Shown: positions 1 through 10,300 of the stretch, in pieces
How positions within the stretch are numbered: the first letter of the stretch is position 1
How the letters are laid out: every line of letters starts with the position of its first letter
Assembly (NCBI GenBank): GCA_030429665.1
Contig: JAUIEZ010000002.1
Location: 31,120-95,119, forward strand
Direction: 5' to 3'
Length of the DNA: 64,000 nucleotides
From: Gammaproteobacteria bacterium
GTDB taxonomy: Bacteria > Pseudomonadota > Gammaproteobacteria > Arenicellales > CAJQKF01
Program-made: the position numbers and the translations under genes
The notes under the pieces: model-generated
The model's input: the letters and a program-made list of their open reading frames with translations, nothing else
Database searches by the model: none
What the model was told of the DNA's origin: nothing

Positions 1-3000
1 GGGCACGCCGCCGCGCAGACCGCACTCGGATATGCTCACGAGAAGGGCTACGGCGTGACGCGGGACACCGCCGCCGCATTGTCGTGGTACCGGCGTGCCG
101 CCGATGCCGGCAACGCGGACGGTATGTTCAACGTCGGCCGGCTTCTCGACCAGGGCATCGGCGCGACCATGGACAAGGCCGCCGCACGGCAGTGGTTCGA
201 GCGCGCGGCGGCTCTCGGCAGTAGCGACGCCGCGACACGGCTGGAAGCCCTTGGAAAGCTCGAGTCGTTATCCGCGAATCTCGCGCCCGCGGCGAAGCCG
301 ACCGATGCCGTCGATCCCCTGGCCGCCTACCTCGACGGCCTCGAGTCGCTGCGCACCGGGCGTTTCGCGGCAGCAGGCCGATCCCTGGACGCGGCGCTGG
401 GTGTCGCCGGCAGTGATCCGCGCTTCATCCTCGCGCGGGGCGTGGCCGCCACGCTCGACGGCGACTTCGCCGACGGCGCGCGATACTTCGAGCGATACGA
501 ACGCCTGGGCGGACCCGGACGCGAAGCCACGCTGTGGCGTCACGCGGCCCTGGGCATGGGCGGCAACGCGTTTCCCGGCGGCGGTCCCGTGGCGCCGCGC
601 AGCCTTCAGGGCGGTTTCGAGCCGGCGGACCTGCAGTGCCAGTCCGGGGGATTCTCGGTCCCGGGCCACCTCGCCCAGGGCAGCTCGAGCGACTACCCCA
701 CCGACTATGCCTCGCACGTGATCTACGACATGGGCTGGGGCTACGTGAAGGCGCGCTGCAGCGGCGACCTACCGCCAGCCGGCGCGCTGGCCGACGCCTT
801 CGCCCGCGCCGGTCGCTGGTTCGCATACCGCAATCTCGTGCGGCCCGAGCTGGCCGGCGCGCACCGAGCCAAGGCGCGCGAGTTGTTCGGCGCCGGACGC
901 TTCGACGACGCCCTGCTCTACGCCGGCTTCGCGCGCAAGGCCTTTCCCGACGACGCCGCCACCATCCATCTCGTCGGCGCGAGCCTGCTGGCGCTCGGAC
1001 GACCCCTCTCGGCGCGACGCGAGCTGACGATCGCGCTGACCATCGACACCCGCCTCGCCGGCGCCTACCTGGACCGCGCGCGGGCCGCGGCGGCGATGGG
1101 CGACGCAGACCGGGCCAGTGCCGATCTCGACATTGCCGCGGCAATTGACGAGAACGCCGCGACACCGGTGCGCCAGGCGCTGGCGCCGCGACTCGACGCG
1201 GCGCCGGAAGGAGAACCCGGCGCGCTGATCGACGAACTCCTGGCCGCCGCGGCAGAAGGCGGCGCCGCCGAGTCGTTGATGGAAAAGGCGACCCGCCTGC
1301 AGCGCGCCCAGCTCGCCGCGCGCACCCGCTTCGACGAGATTTACCAGGACAGGTTGCGCGTGCTCGAAACAGACGTGGCGCTGTTTCCCGACGATCCCGA
1401 CCGGTTGGTGGCGCTTGCCACGTGGATCGGCGACGAAGCGTACCTGCGCGGCGAATCGGTCGAGCCGCGCAGGCCGCTGGTGCCGTACCGCTGGCAGTTG
1501 TCCGAGGCATACGAGCTGGAAATCGCGCTCGCCCATCTCGACCGGGCCCTGGGCATGGATGCAAACCACGTCGGCGCGCTGCTGACCAAGGCCCTGGTGC
1601 TCGCCCGCCTCGATCGCGAGGACGAAGCGGAAAGCCTCGCCGACCGAGCCATCGCGCTGGCGCCCGATGATCCAGAGGCGCTTTCGCGTTACGCCTACTA
1701 CAAGGGCCGCCGCGCCAACATGCTCAACGCCCAGGCGGCGGCACTTCGCTCGACCGATTGCTCGTCGTCGTCGCACACCGAGACCCGTTACGACGGCGTG
1801 TGGGAAGTCACCACCACCACTTGCTATCCGCCAACGAACGCCGAGCTGGCGTTGGCGGACGCACTCGATCGCGAGGCGGACTTGCTGCGCGATCGATCCC
1901 GCGCCGCCATGAACGAGGCCATCGCCGTCACGCGAGGTACCTACATGGGTTACCTGCTCGAGGCCGACGCGGCGCGCTGGTCGAATCGCCCGGGCGACGC
2001 CATCGACCCACTGAAACTGGCCATTGCCCTTGACCCCGTCGAGCCGCGCGCCCAGGAAACGCTGGCACGGCTGTACGCCGAAACCGGCCAGGACGACCTG
2101 GCGGTCGAACAGCGCATGGTGGCCAACACGTTCGTACAGACGACGGCCGCGCCCCTTCTGCATCGGGCGTGGCAACGCATCCAGCGCACCGACTGGTCGG
2201 GCGCGACGGCCGACCTGTCGCGCGCCCTGCAACTCGATCCGGGGGACGCGCGCGGCGCGGCATACCTCGGCGCGGTCCTCGAACTGCAGGACAAGCCGGC
2301 CGAGGCGGCAAGGTACTACCGCGTCGCGCTGGCCATGGAGGAGGCGCGCCTGGCGCTTGACGAAGTAACGCCGCGGCAACCCCCGTCGAGCCGGGATGCC
2401 GGCGATTTCGGTCTCGCCCTGGCCATGCGCGAGCGCCTCGCCGACCTTGCCGTGGAGCGCGGCGACCTGGACGCCTCGCTGCTGCTGCTCACCACCGTCG
2501 CCGACCACCAGGCGCGATTCTCCGCTGGCTGGCAGGCGGTGGAGATGTTCACCGCCATGCTGCCCGGTACGCGGGGCGCATCGGATTCGCCGCCGTCTCC
2601 GCGCAACGGCGCGTCCCTGGTGGCGGCCGCGTACAACAGCGCGGGGCGTTTGTACCAGGTGCTGGGCCGGATGGACGACGCCGTGGCCGCATTCCGCGCC
2701 GCGGTAGCGCTCGGACCGGCGATAGGCCGACCGAAGATCGGCAGCACCGATGGCGGCACCAACTACGCCGGCGAGGCGGACGCGTCCGCCGGCGACGCGC
2801 GCGTGGCATTGGCCGGCGAACTGCTGCGCGCGGGCGACCTCGACGGCGCCGAGGCGGCGCTGTCCGGGATCGGCTACGGCCAGCTCACCAACGCCGGCCG
2901 CGCCGAGGCCAACGTGGTCGATGACAATTTGCGCAAGCTGCTCGATCGCCGCCGCACCGCCGACCCGCACGCGGGCATGAGCGCGACGCAGCTTGCGCAG

Positions 3001-3630
3001 GAACAGGCCTACGAAGATGACGCATTGCGCGAGCGGGAGCGCCAGTTGCGACAGGTGTTCGAAAGTCGCATCGAGGTTCTGCGTGCCCAGGGCATGGAGG
3101 AACACGCACGTGCCGAGGAACGGAACCTTCAGCGACAACTCGCCTCGCTTGCGGGCACTACGGCGCAGGCGACCGGCGGCCGGCGCGATGATGCCGACCA
3201 GCGCCTGCTCGAGACCTTGCGCGAACGAGTGGCGGCGCTGCGCGGGCAGGACCGGCACGCACTGGCGCGCGTACTTGAACGCGTCATGTCATGCGACGGC
3301 CTGCCCGGCGCCATGTTGCTGGCGCCGGGTGTGACCCCGGCGTCCGGGTTGATCGGAACGTGGGACGTCGCGCCCGCACCCGAGTGGCGCTACATGCCGG
3401 GGGCCGGCCGTCTCGAGTTGCGCGGCGACGGCACGTTCCATTTCCAACCACTGTCACCGGGGGCCGCGGCGCGCGACGGCGCATGGGGTGTCCTGCACGG
3501 CCAGCTGCTGATGGCGGACGTATCCTGCGGCGTGGAGAACTGGTACCTCATGGACGCCGGCAACCGGCGGCTGGTGCTTACCGCCCCCGACGCCGTGAAA
3601 TTCACCGCTCGCCGCGCGGGCGGCGGATAG
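1..3630 (+). CDS. Giant Sel1/TPR repeat protein, 5' end outside window
   Basis: The frame is open from base 1, so the protein begins before the window; a GTG at 55 is internal to a Sel1 repeat and is not the start. The visible 1,209 codons begin with Sel1-type repeats (alanine-rich, with A-x-x-W-Y/F-R-R-A-A and G-N-x-x-G-M-F-N-V-G patterns), followed by many degenerate TPR helices across most of the length. A coiled, charged stretch rich in Arg, Glu and Gln lies about residues 980-1080. The final ~90 residues (G-T-W-D-V start, alternating strands) resemble a small lipocalin-like beta domain. Such proteins act as scaffolds; the partner is unknown. No signal peptide can be judged because the N-terminus is missing. 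Confidence 0.8.
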   Translation, partial: GHAAAQTALGYAHEKGYGVTRDTAAALSWYRRAADAGNADGMFNVGRLLDQGIGATMDKAAARQWFERAAALGSSDAATRLEALGKLESLSANLAPAAKPTDAVDPLAAYLDGLESLRTGRFAAAGRSLDAALGVAGSDPRFILARGVAATLDGDFADGARYFERYERLGGPGREATLWRHAALGMGGNAFPGGGPVAPRSLQGGFEPADLQCQSGGFSVPGHLAQGSSSDYPTDYASHVIYDMGWGYVKARCSGDLPPAGALADAFARAGRWFAYRNLVRPELAGAHRAKARELFGAGRFDDALLYAGFARKAFPDDAATIHLVGASLLALGRPLSARRELTIALTIDTRLAGAYLDRARAAAAMGDADRASADLDIAAAIDENAATPVRQALAPRLDAAPEGEPGALIDELLAAAAEGGAAESLMEKATRLQRAQLAARTRFDEIYQDRLRVLETDVALFPDDPDRLVALATWIGDEAYLRGESVEPRRPLVPYRWQLSEAYELEIALAHLDRALGMDANHVGALLTKALVLARLDREDEAESLADRAIALAPDDPEALSRYAYYKGRRANMLNAQAAALRSTDCSSSSHTETRYDGVWEVTTTTCYPPTNAELALADALDREADLLRDRSRAAMNEAIAVTRGTYMGYLLEADAARWSNRPGDAIDPLKLAIALDPVEPRAQETLARLYAETGQDDLAVEQRMVANTFVQTTAAPLLHRAWQRIQRTDWSGATADLSRALQLDPGDARGAAYLGAVLELQDKPAEAARYYRVALAMEEARLALDEVTPRQPPSSRDAGDFGLALAMRERLADLAVERGDLDASLLLLTTVADHQARFSAGWQAVEMFTAMLPGTRGASDSPPSPRNGASLVAAAYNSAGRLYQVLGRMDDAVAAFRAAVALGPAIGRPKIGSTDGGTNYAGEADASAGDARVALAGELLRAGDLDGAEAALSGIGYGQLTNAGRAEANVVDDNLRKLLDRRRTADPHAGMSATQLAQEQAYEDDALRERERQLRQVFESRIEVLRAQGMEEHARAEERNLQRQLASLAGTTAQATGGRRDDADQRLLETLRERVAALRGQDRHALARVLERVMSCDGLPGAMLLAPGVTPASGLIGTWDVAPAPEWRYMPGAGRLELRGDGTFHFQPLSPGAAARDGAWGVLHGQLLMADVSCGVENWYLMDAGNRRLVLTAPDAVKFTARRAGGG

Positions 3631-3687
3631 GCGGGGCGTCAGGCGCGCGCAGGCGCGCCGACGGGATTGGCGAGTTCGCGGCGGAAC

Positions 3688-4221
3688 CTAAAGGGTCGCC
3701 GCGCTACGCGCCGCCTGGTCGTAAAGTCCGGACAGCGCCCTGATCAACGACGCCAACGTTTGTATGTCGGACTCGCTGTGGGTGAAAGCCTGGAAGCTCG
3801 ACAGCAGGCATTGTTCGCGGATGTCGCGATAGCGCTCGCACGTCTCGCGTCCCTCGCCGGTGGTCGTGAAGGTCTTCTCCTTGCCCTGGCGCGCGCCGCG
3901 CACCAGGCCGAGCTTTTCGAGCTTTTTCAGCGAGTACGAAATCGTGTGCGTATCCTCCACGTTGAGCACCAGGCAGATGTCGGCCAGCGTCTTGGCGCTG
4001 CCACGGTGGTTCACGCGATGAAAGACCAGTACGTCGAGGGGACTTAAGCCGGGATAACCGGCCGCGGCCATGCATCGCACGATCCAGCGCTGAAAGGCAT
4101 GGTTGGCGATGATCAATCCGAACTCGAACTCGCTCAGTTCTCCCGCCGCCCCCGCCGCGAGGTGAGCCGAGGAAACCAGCCTCTCGCGCTCCGCCTGCCC
4201 GTTCTCTTTGTTACGCGCCAT
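3688..4221 (-). CDS. MarR-family winged-helix transcriptional regulator
   Basis: 177 residues, a little longer than usual MarR proteins because of a charged N-terminal tail of ~20 residues. The middle shows the winged-helix core: a recognition region with L-S-P-L-D-V-L-V-F-H-R-V, then L-A-D-I-C-L-V-L, then S-Y-S-L-K-K-L-E-K-L-G-L-V, then a basic wing with R-Q-G-K-E-K-T-F-T. It is the last gene of a minus-strand set dctP-dctQ-dctM-marR (92 bp after dctM), so it probably controls the TRAP transporter and the divergent hydantoinase-type gene. The palindromic AT-rich site between those units is a candidate operator. The ligand cannot be inferred. Confidence 0.85.
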   Translation of the reverse strand: MARNKENGQAERERLVSSAHLAAGAAGELSEFEFGLIIANHAFQRWIVRCMAAAGYPGLSPLDVLVFHRVNHRGSAKTLADICLVLNVEDTHTISYSLKKLEKLGLVRGARQGKEKTFTTTGEGRETCERYRDIREQCLLSSFQAFTHSESDIQTLASLIRALSGLYDQAARSAATL

Positions 4222-4313
4222 ATCGTCGTCTCTCGATTCGTCAAACTTGGGACGGCATCCATGCCGTCACCGGTGAGCCCAGCCTCGCGGACGGGCCTTC
4301 CTTGATCCGCTGG

Positions 4314-5615
4314 TCAGGACATGCGTTCGGGCAGCCAGGTCGCAAGACCCGGAAACAGCGCGATGAGCACCACGGCCGTCAGCAGTAACAGGAAAAACGG
4401 CAACGCCGAACGTGCCACGGCAAGGATATCCCGGCCGGTCAACGATTGCAGCACGAACAGGTTGAACCCGACCGGCGGGGTTATCTGCGACATCTCCACC
4501 ACGATGACGATGAAGATCCCGAACCACACCAGGTCGAACCCCGCCGCCTCGACCATGGGCAGTATCACCGAGGTGGTCAACACCACCACGGAAATCCCGT
4601 CCAGAAAGCAGCCGAGCAGCACAAAGAACAGCACCAGCGCCACCAGCAGCATGGCCGGCGACAACTGAAGGGCGCCGATGCCTTCGGCGAGCGCGCGCGG
4701 AATGCCCGTGAAACCCATGGCCGCGGTGAGAAACGCGGCGCCGGCCAGGATGAAGGCGATCATGCACGACGTGCGGGTCGCCCCGAGCAGGGCGTCGACG
4801 AACACCCGGCGGTTCAGCGATCCGCTCCACCACGACAGTACCAGCGCCATCACCACGCCGATGGCGGCGGCCTCGGTCGGCGACGCGAGGCCGCCGTAGA
4901 TCGAACCAATGATACCCACGATCAGCAATACCACCGGAATGAGACGCCGCGAGGCGTGCAGCCGCTCGGCGAAACTGGTTGCGACGGCACCCTCGACGGG
5001 AACCTTGTCCCGGTTCAGCAAACCCCACACCACCACGTAGCCCATGAACAAACCCACCAGGAGCAGCCCCGGCAGCACGCCGGCCATGAACAGCCGGGCG
5101 ATGGACTGGTCGGTGCCGACGCCGTAGACGATGAGAATGATGGACGGGGGAATGAGCAGGCCCAGGGTGCCAGAACCCGCCAGCGTGCCGATCGTCAGCG
5201 ACTCGTCGTAGCCGCGCTGGCGCAACTCGGGTATGGCCATCTTGCCGATCGTGGCGGCGGTGGCAGCAGAGGATCCCGACACTGCCGCGAATATGCCGCA
5301 GCCGAGGATATTGGCATGCAGAAGCCGTCCCGGCAGTCGCGTCACCCAGGGCGCCAGTCCGGAGAACATGTCTTCGGACAGGCGTGACCTGAACAGGATT
5401 TCGCCCATCCAGATGAACATGGGCAACGCGGCGAGTTCCCAGGAATTGCTTGCACCCCAGATGGTGCTGGCCATCACTGCCCCAGTCGGGGCCGACGTGA
5501 ACGCGGCGACACCGAGAATCGCCACCGCGAGTAACGAAACGGCGACCCAGACGCTGCTGCCAAGCACCAACAGCATGACGACGAGAAGTATCAATCCGAC
5601 GTAGATCTGGTCCAT
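4314..5615 (-). CDS. dctM: TRAP transporter large permease (DctM type)
   Basis: 433 residues, the usual DctM length. The protein is almost entirely hydrophobic with about a dozen membrane segments. Family signatures are visible, including L-P-M-F-I-W-M-G-E near residue 65, a G-S-S-A-A-T-A-A-T-I-G segment near 117 and L-L-I-P-P-S-I-I-L-I near 155. It forms the ion-coupled translocation channel in the inner membrane for the organic acid bound by the DctP protein encoded just upstream. It follows dctQ by 9 bp, with a GGAGG-like ribosome site before the ATG, so the genes are co-translated. The transported compound is probably related to the substrate of the divergent hydantoinase/oxoprolinase-type gene (inference from context). 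Confidence 0.92.
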   Translation of the reverse strand: MDQIYVGLILLVVMLLVLGSSVWVAVSLLAVAILGVAAFTSAPTGAVMASTIWGASNSWELAALPMFIWMGEILFRSRLSEDMFSGLAPWVTRLPGRLLHANILGCGIFAAVSGSSAATAATIGKMAIPELRQRGYDESLTIGTLAGSGTLGLLIPPSIILIVYGVGTDQSIARLFMAGVLPGLLLVGLFMGYVVVWGLLNRDKVPVEGAVATSFAERLHASRRLIPVVLLIVGIIGSIYGGLASPTEAAAIGVVMALVLSWWSGSLNRRVFVDALLGATRTSCMIAFILAGAAFLTAAMGFTGIPRALAEGIGALQLSPAMLLVALVLFFVLLGCFLDGISVVVLTTSVILPMVEAAGFDLVWFGIFIVIVVEMSQITPPVGFNLFVLQSLTGRDILAVARSALPFFLLLLTAVVLIALFPGLATWLPERMS

Positions 5616-5624
5616 GACGTCCTC

Positions 5625-6185
5625 CTACTCGGCAAATACGGCGTCACCGTCGCCTTGCTCGGCGCCGGCATAGGAAACCTCGCTTCCCACCAGGCTCGCG
5701 AGAAAATCGTCGACGAAGGCGACGGTGAGCACCACCAGCCCCGCCAACATGAACGACTGGGGAATCCACAAGGGCACGGGGATGATGCCGTAGGACATCT
5801 CGTGAAATCGCCAGCTGTCGACCACCATCGCCGCGGTATGCCAACAGAAGAAGGCGGTCACCGCGCTGCCGGCGGCAAGGCACCACAACTCGACCGGGCG
5901 CCGGCAGGCGTCCGGCAGCCGGTTCGCCAGTAGCGATACCCGGATGTGGCCGCCGTGACGCAGGGTGTAGGCGAGCGCCAGGAAACTCGACGCGGCGAGC
6001 AGATATCCGGAAAACTCCGCCGCCGATGGCACCACGAGCCCCAGCCGTTCACCGGCGGCCGCGCCGGCCGCCGCGTCGATGAGACGAAAAACGACCTGCG
6101 TGGTAACGAGCAAACAGATCAGGCAAAGGGCGCTGGCGGCAACCGCTCCGCTGCCCCGATAGATGTAGTCCAACAATCTGCGCAT
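5625..6185 (-). CDS. dctQ: TRAP transporter small permease (DctQ type)
   Basis: 186 residues with four predicted membrane segments, at about residues 12-32, 50-70, 95-113 and 132-155, which is the DctQ architecture. The conserved second-segment pattern L-A-Y-T-L-R-H-G-G-H-I-R-V is present and is the best family marker. The protein pairs with DctM in the inner membrane and is needed for TRAP transport. It sits between dctP (61 bp upstream) and dctM (9 bp downstream) on the minus strand. The C-terminal ~25 residues are acidic and cytoplasmic, ending F-A-E. Confidence 0.9.
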   Translation of the reverse strand: MRRLLDYIYRGSGAVAASALCLICLLVTTQVVFRLIDAAAGAAAGERLGLVVPSAAEFSGYLLAASSFLALAYTLRHGGHIRVSLLANRLPDACRRPVELWCLAAGSAVTAFFCWHTAAMVVDSWRFHEMSYGIIPVPLWIPQSFMLAGLVVLTVAFVDDFLASLVGSEVSYAGAEQGDGDAVFAE

Positions 6186-6246
6186 TTTCTATTCCTCCTG
6201 GGAAACGGGGCCGACACGCGAAGCCGGCCCCGCGGCGCGCGCCGGT

Positions 6247-7221
6247 TTATTGTCGGTATGCGGCGAGAATGGCGTCGCCGTCGTCGCCGGCCCTGTCGAG
6301 CCACTCCGACGCCATCGTCTTGCCGATCTCGCGAAGCGCCGAACGCAGCGCCTCGGTCGGCTCCTCGACGACGAGGCCGTTGGCTTTCATCACGTCGATC
6401 TTCTCGCGGGTTTCCCGCTCGCTGGCTTCCCATCCGCGCGCTTCGGCGTTTTCGGCCGCCTCGAGCACAGCGGATCTGACCGGCTCGTCGAGGCGCTGAA
6501 GCGCGCGGGTGTTGGCGACCACCATGTTCTTCGGCAGCCACGCCTGGATGTGTGTGAAATGCGTGAGGTAGTCCCAGGCCTTGGTGTCGGCGCCGGTGGA
6601 CGGCGAGGTGATCATGGCGTCGACGCGGCCGGTGCTGAACGCGGTGGGTATGTCGGGCACTTCGATCTGCGTCGGTATCGCGCCGGACAACTGCGCGAGC
6701 CGTTCGGTCGACGTGTTGTAGGCGCGCATGCGCAAGCCCTTGAGCCCGTCGGCCGACGTAAGCGCGGTGTTGGTGTACAACCCCTGGGGCGGCCACGGCA
6801 CGGCGAAAAGCAAGGTCAATCCGCGCTCGGCGAGACGTCGCTCGATCACCGGCCGGCTCGCGTCCCACAGGCTACGCGCGTCGTCGTAGCCGGCGGCCAG
6901 GAAAGGCACCGAGTCAACCTCGAACACCGCGTCCTCGTTGGCCAGGCGCGAAATCAGAAGCTCGCCGATGGGCACGATGCCGCGCCGTACGGCGCTGATG
7001 ATTTCCGGGTGCTTGACCAGCGATCCGGCGCTATGCACCTGGATGGTCAATGCGCCGCCGGTGCGTTCGTCCACCTCGCGGGCGAACTCGATGATGTTGG
7101 CGGTATGGAAGTTGCTGTCGCCGTAGGGCGTGGGCATGTCCCAGCTGTCGGCGACGGCCGAGCCGTGGGATGCGACGAAGGTAACGACGGCCGCCAGCGC
7201 GGCCACGACTGATCTTTTCAT
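6247..7221 (-). CDS. dctP: TRAP transporter periplasmic substrate-binding protein (DctP type)
   Basis: 324 residues. A Sec signal peptide is clear: M-K-R-S then a hydrophobic core, with a likely cut after A-V-A before D-S-W at about residue 24. The mature part follows the DctP fold, with P-Y-G-D-S-N-F-H-T early, the central R-x-Y-N-T-S-T-E-R region (family Arg that binds the carboxylate; here within L-R-M-R-A-Y-N) and V-D-A-M-I-T-S-P-S-T-G. It captures an organic acid in the periplasm for DctQM. A GGAGGA ribosome site lies just before the ATG. It is the first gene of the minus-strand operon and is transcribed from the AT-rich divergent region shared with the hyuAB-type gene. Confidence 0.9.
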   Translation of the reverse strand: MKRSVVAALAAVVTFVASHGSAVADSWDMPTPYGDSNFHTANIIEFAREVDERTGGALTIQVHSAGSLVKHPEIISAVRRGIVPIGELLISRLANEDAVFEVDSVPFLAAGYDDARSLWDASRPVIERRLAERGLTLLFAVPWPPQGLYTNTALTSADGLKGLRMRAYNTSTERLAQLSGAIPTQIEVPDIPTAFSTGRVDAMITSPSTGADTKAWDYLTHFTHIQAWLPKNMVVANTRALQRLDEPVRSAVLEAAENAEARGWEASERETREKIDVMKANGLVVEEPTEALRSALREIGKTMASEWLDRAGDDGDAILAAYRQ

Positions 7222-7276
7222 TTTTTCCTCCTAAGTGATCCGAAGAACGCGTTGCGCGGTCTGGCGCGCGATACTT

Positions 7277-7319
7277 TTATTACAAATCATCGACAATTTG
7301 TCAATAATTTATCTATAAT
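7277..7319. promoter_or_regulatory. Divergent overlapping promoters with embedded inverted repeat
   Basis: This AT-rich stretch lies between dctP (minus) and the hydantoinase-type gene (plus). On the minus strand, TTGACA (7304-7299) and TAATAA (7282-7277) are separated by 16 bp and point at dctP. On the plus strand, TCGACA (7290-7295) and TATAAT (7314-7319) are separated by 18 bp and point at the hydantoinase gene. Between them ACAAAT (7282-7287) and ATTTGT (7296-7301) form an inverted repeat, and GACAA-T-TTGTC (7292-7302) forms a shorter one. The geometry suits a MarR dimer blocking both promoters. The boxes are seen directly; the regulator assignment is inferred. Confidence 0.5.
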
Positions 7320-7382
7320 TTATTCCGTTCATCGTTTCCACCAGCGACGGCGACTGCGCCCCCACACCCGGAGGAGTATTGA

Positions 7383-10300
7383 ATGAGAGACATATCCAAT
7401 TGTTATTCCTGGGATTTCTGTATTGACCGCGGCGGTACGTTCACGGACATCGTGGCCCATGGGCCGGATGGTGAAGAACGTACGCTGAAGCTCTTGTCTG
7501 ACAATCCCGAACACTACGAGGACGCCGCGCTCGAGGGAATTCGTCGGGTGCTGGGCGTGCCGACGGCGGCGCCGATCCCGGCGCGGCGCGTCGGCTCGGT
7601 CAAGATGGGAACCACCGTGGCCACCAACGCGCTGCTCGAGAAACAGGGCGATCGCACCGTGCTGCTGGTGACGCGCGGGTTCGCCGACGTGTTGCGCATC
7701 GGCTACCAGAACCGCCCCGATATCTTCGCCCGCCGTATCGAGTTGCCGCAGATGCTGTATGCACGCGTGATCGAGGTCGACGAACGCATCGCCGCCGACG
7801 GCTCGGTGCGACGGGAGCCGGATCTCGACTCGGCAACGCGGGCGTTGCAGTCGGCATTCGACGAAGGCGTTCGCAGTTGCGCGATCGCGTTCCTGCATGC
7901 CTGCCGCAATGGCGTTCACGAGAAAGCCGTGGGCGAGATCGCGCGGCGAATCGGCTTTACCTGCGTGAGACTGTCGCACGAGGTGAGCGCGCAGACGAGA
8001 TACGTCAACCGCGCCGACACCACGGTTGTCGATGCCTACCTCTCCCCGGTGTTGCGACGCTACGTCGACCGCGTGGCCGGCGCACTCGGCGACGCGCGGG
8101 TGTTGTTCATGAAATCGAACGGCGGGCTCACCGAGGCGGGGCGATTCTTCGGCCGCGACGCCGTGCTGTCCGGACCGGCCGGCGGCGTCGTCGCCTGCGT
8201 GCGCACCGCGACTCGGGCCGGCTTCGAACGGGTAATCGGTTTCGATATGGGCGGCACGTCAACCGACGTCTGCCACTTCGCCGGCGAACTCGAGCAATCG
8301 TTCGACACCACCGTGGCGGGCGCGCGCCTGTGCACACCGATGATGCACATCCATACCGTCGCGGCCGGCGGCGGATCGGTGCTTCACTTCGACGGCAATG
8401 CTTGCCAGGTCGGTCCCGACTCGGCGGGCGCGAACCCGGGGCCGGCCTGCTACCGCCGCGGTGGACCATTGACGGTCACCGATTGCAACGTGATGTTGGG
8501 ACGCATCCAGGCACATCACTTTCCCGCGGTATTCGGCGACAGCGGCGATCAGCCGCTCGACACCGACATCGTTCGCGATCGATTCGAGGCGCTCGCCGCA
8601 CACATCGGCGAGGCGACGGGAGTGAAGCATTGCGCCGAGCAGGTCGCCGAAGGCTTCCTGACCGTCGCCGTGGACGCCATGGCGAGCGCCATACGCAAGG
8701 TGTCCGTTCAGCGCGGCTACGACGTATCGACCTACGTGATGAACTGCTTCGGCGGCGCCGGCGGCCAACACGCCTGTCGCGTGGCGGACCAGTTGGGCAT
8801 GACCCGGGTGCTCATCCACCCCCACGCCGGGGTCCTGTCCGCGTACGGCATGGGATTGGCCGAGATCGTGTCCACGCGCGATATGGCGGTGGATCGTCGG
8901 CTCGACCAGGCGCTGCTCGACGACATCGAGGACGCGATTGCGGCGCTCGAACGCGAGGCACTCGAGGAAACCGCCGCACAGGGTCCGGCACGCGCCGACA
9001 TCACGCTGCGCCGCCAGGCCCTGGTCAAGTACCGCGACACGGATGTCGCGCTGCCGGTGGAACTTACGAACGCGCAAAGCGTGCGTCACTCGTTCGAAGA
9101 CGACTATCGCCGACAATTCGGCTTTATCGGCGACGGCAACGAGCTGGTTCTCGAATCCGTCCTGGTGACGGCAACCGGCGCCGCCGGCGGCGACCGCGCG
9201 GACGCCACGGGCGGCGGCACGGTCAGCGCCCGCGCCGCGAACGCCGCGTCCGAAGCCGAAATGTACGTCGACGGCGAGTGGCGCAATGTTCCCGTTCACG
9301 ATCGCGAGATTCTCGATCCCGGCGCCGTCGTCCACGGACCGTCCATCGTTCGCGAACCGGTCGCGACCGTGATCGTGGAAAGCGGATGGACGGCGACGGT
9401 GCTGGCCGGTCGCGAGTTGCTGCTGGAGCGGACCCATACGCTCGCGACGCGGGAGGACATCGACACCGGCGTCGACCCGGTACGACTGGAATTGTTCAAC
9501 AACCTGTTCATGTCCATCGCCGAAGAGATGGGCGTGGTGCTGCAGCGCACCGCGCGCTCGGCAAACATTCGCGAACGCCTCGATTTCTCGTGCGCGGTGT
9601 TCGACGGCGACGGCGGCCTCGTCGCGAACGCCCCGCACATGCCGGTCCATCTTGGATCCATGGGCGAGACCGTTCGACTGCTGATCGATCAACATGGCGA
9701 CACCATCGCGCCTGGTGACGTATTCCTGCAGAACAATCCCTACCGCGGCGGCACGCACTTGCCGGACCTGACGGTCGTCAGTCCGGTGTTCGACGATGAA
9801 GGCATCGAGCCGCTGTTCTTCGTGGCGAGCCGCGCTCATCACGCCGACATCGGCGGTACGACGCCGGGCTCAATGCCGCCGGACAGTCGCCACATCGACG
9901 AGGAAGGCGTGCTGCTGGACAACGTACGGCTCGTCGAAGGCGGCCGATTTCGCGAGGAAGCGATTCGCGCGTTGCTCTCCTCCGGTCCCTGGCCCGCGCG
10001 CAACATCGAGCAGAACCTGGCCGACCTGAAGGCGCAGGCCGCCGCCAACGCGCGGGGGATCCGCGGTCTTTCCGAGGCGATCCGCCAATACGGACTCGAC
10101 GCGGTGCAGGCGTACATGAAGCACGGCCAGGATCATGCCGAGGAACAGGTGCGCCGCGCCATCCATCGCCTGCGCGACGGGCACTGCCGGGTGCCCATGG
10201 ACGACGACAGCGAGATTCGTGTCGCCATCAGCGTCAACCACGACGAGCGCTCGGCGGTGGTGGATTTCACCGGCACCAGCGCGCAGCGACCGAGCAACTT

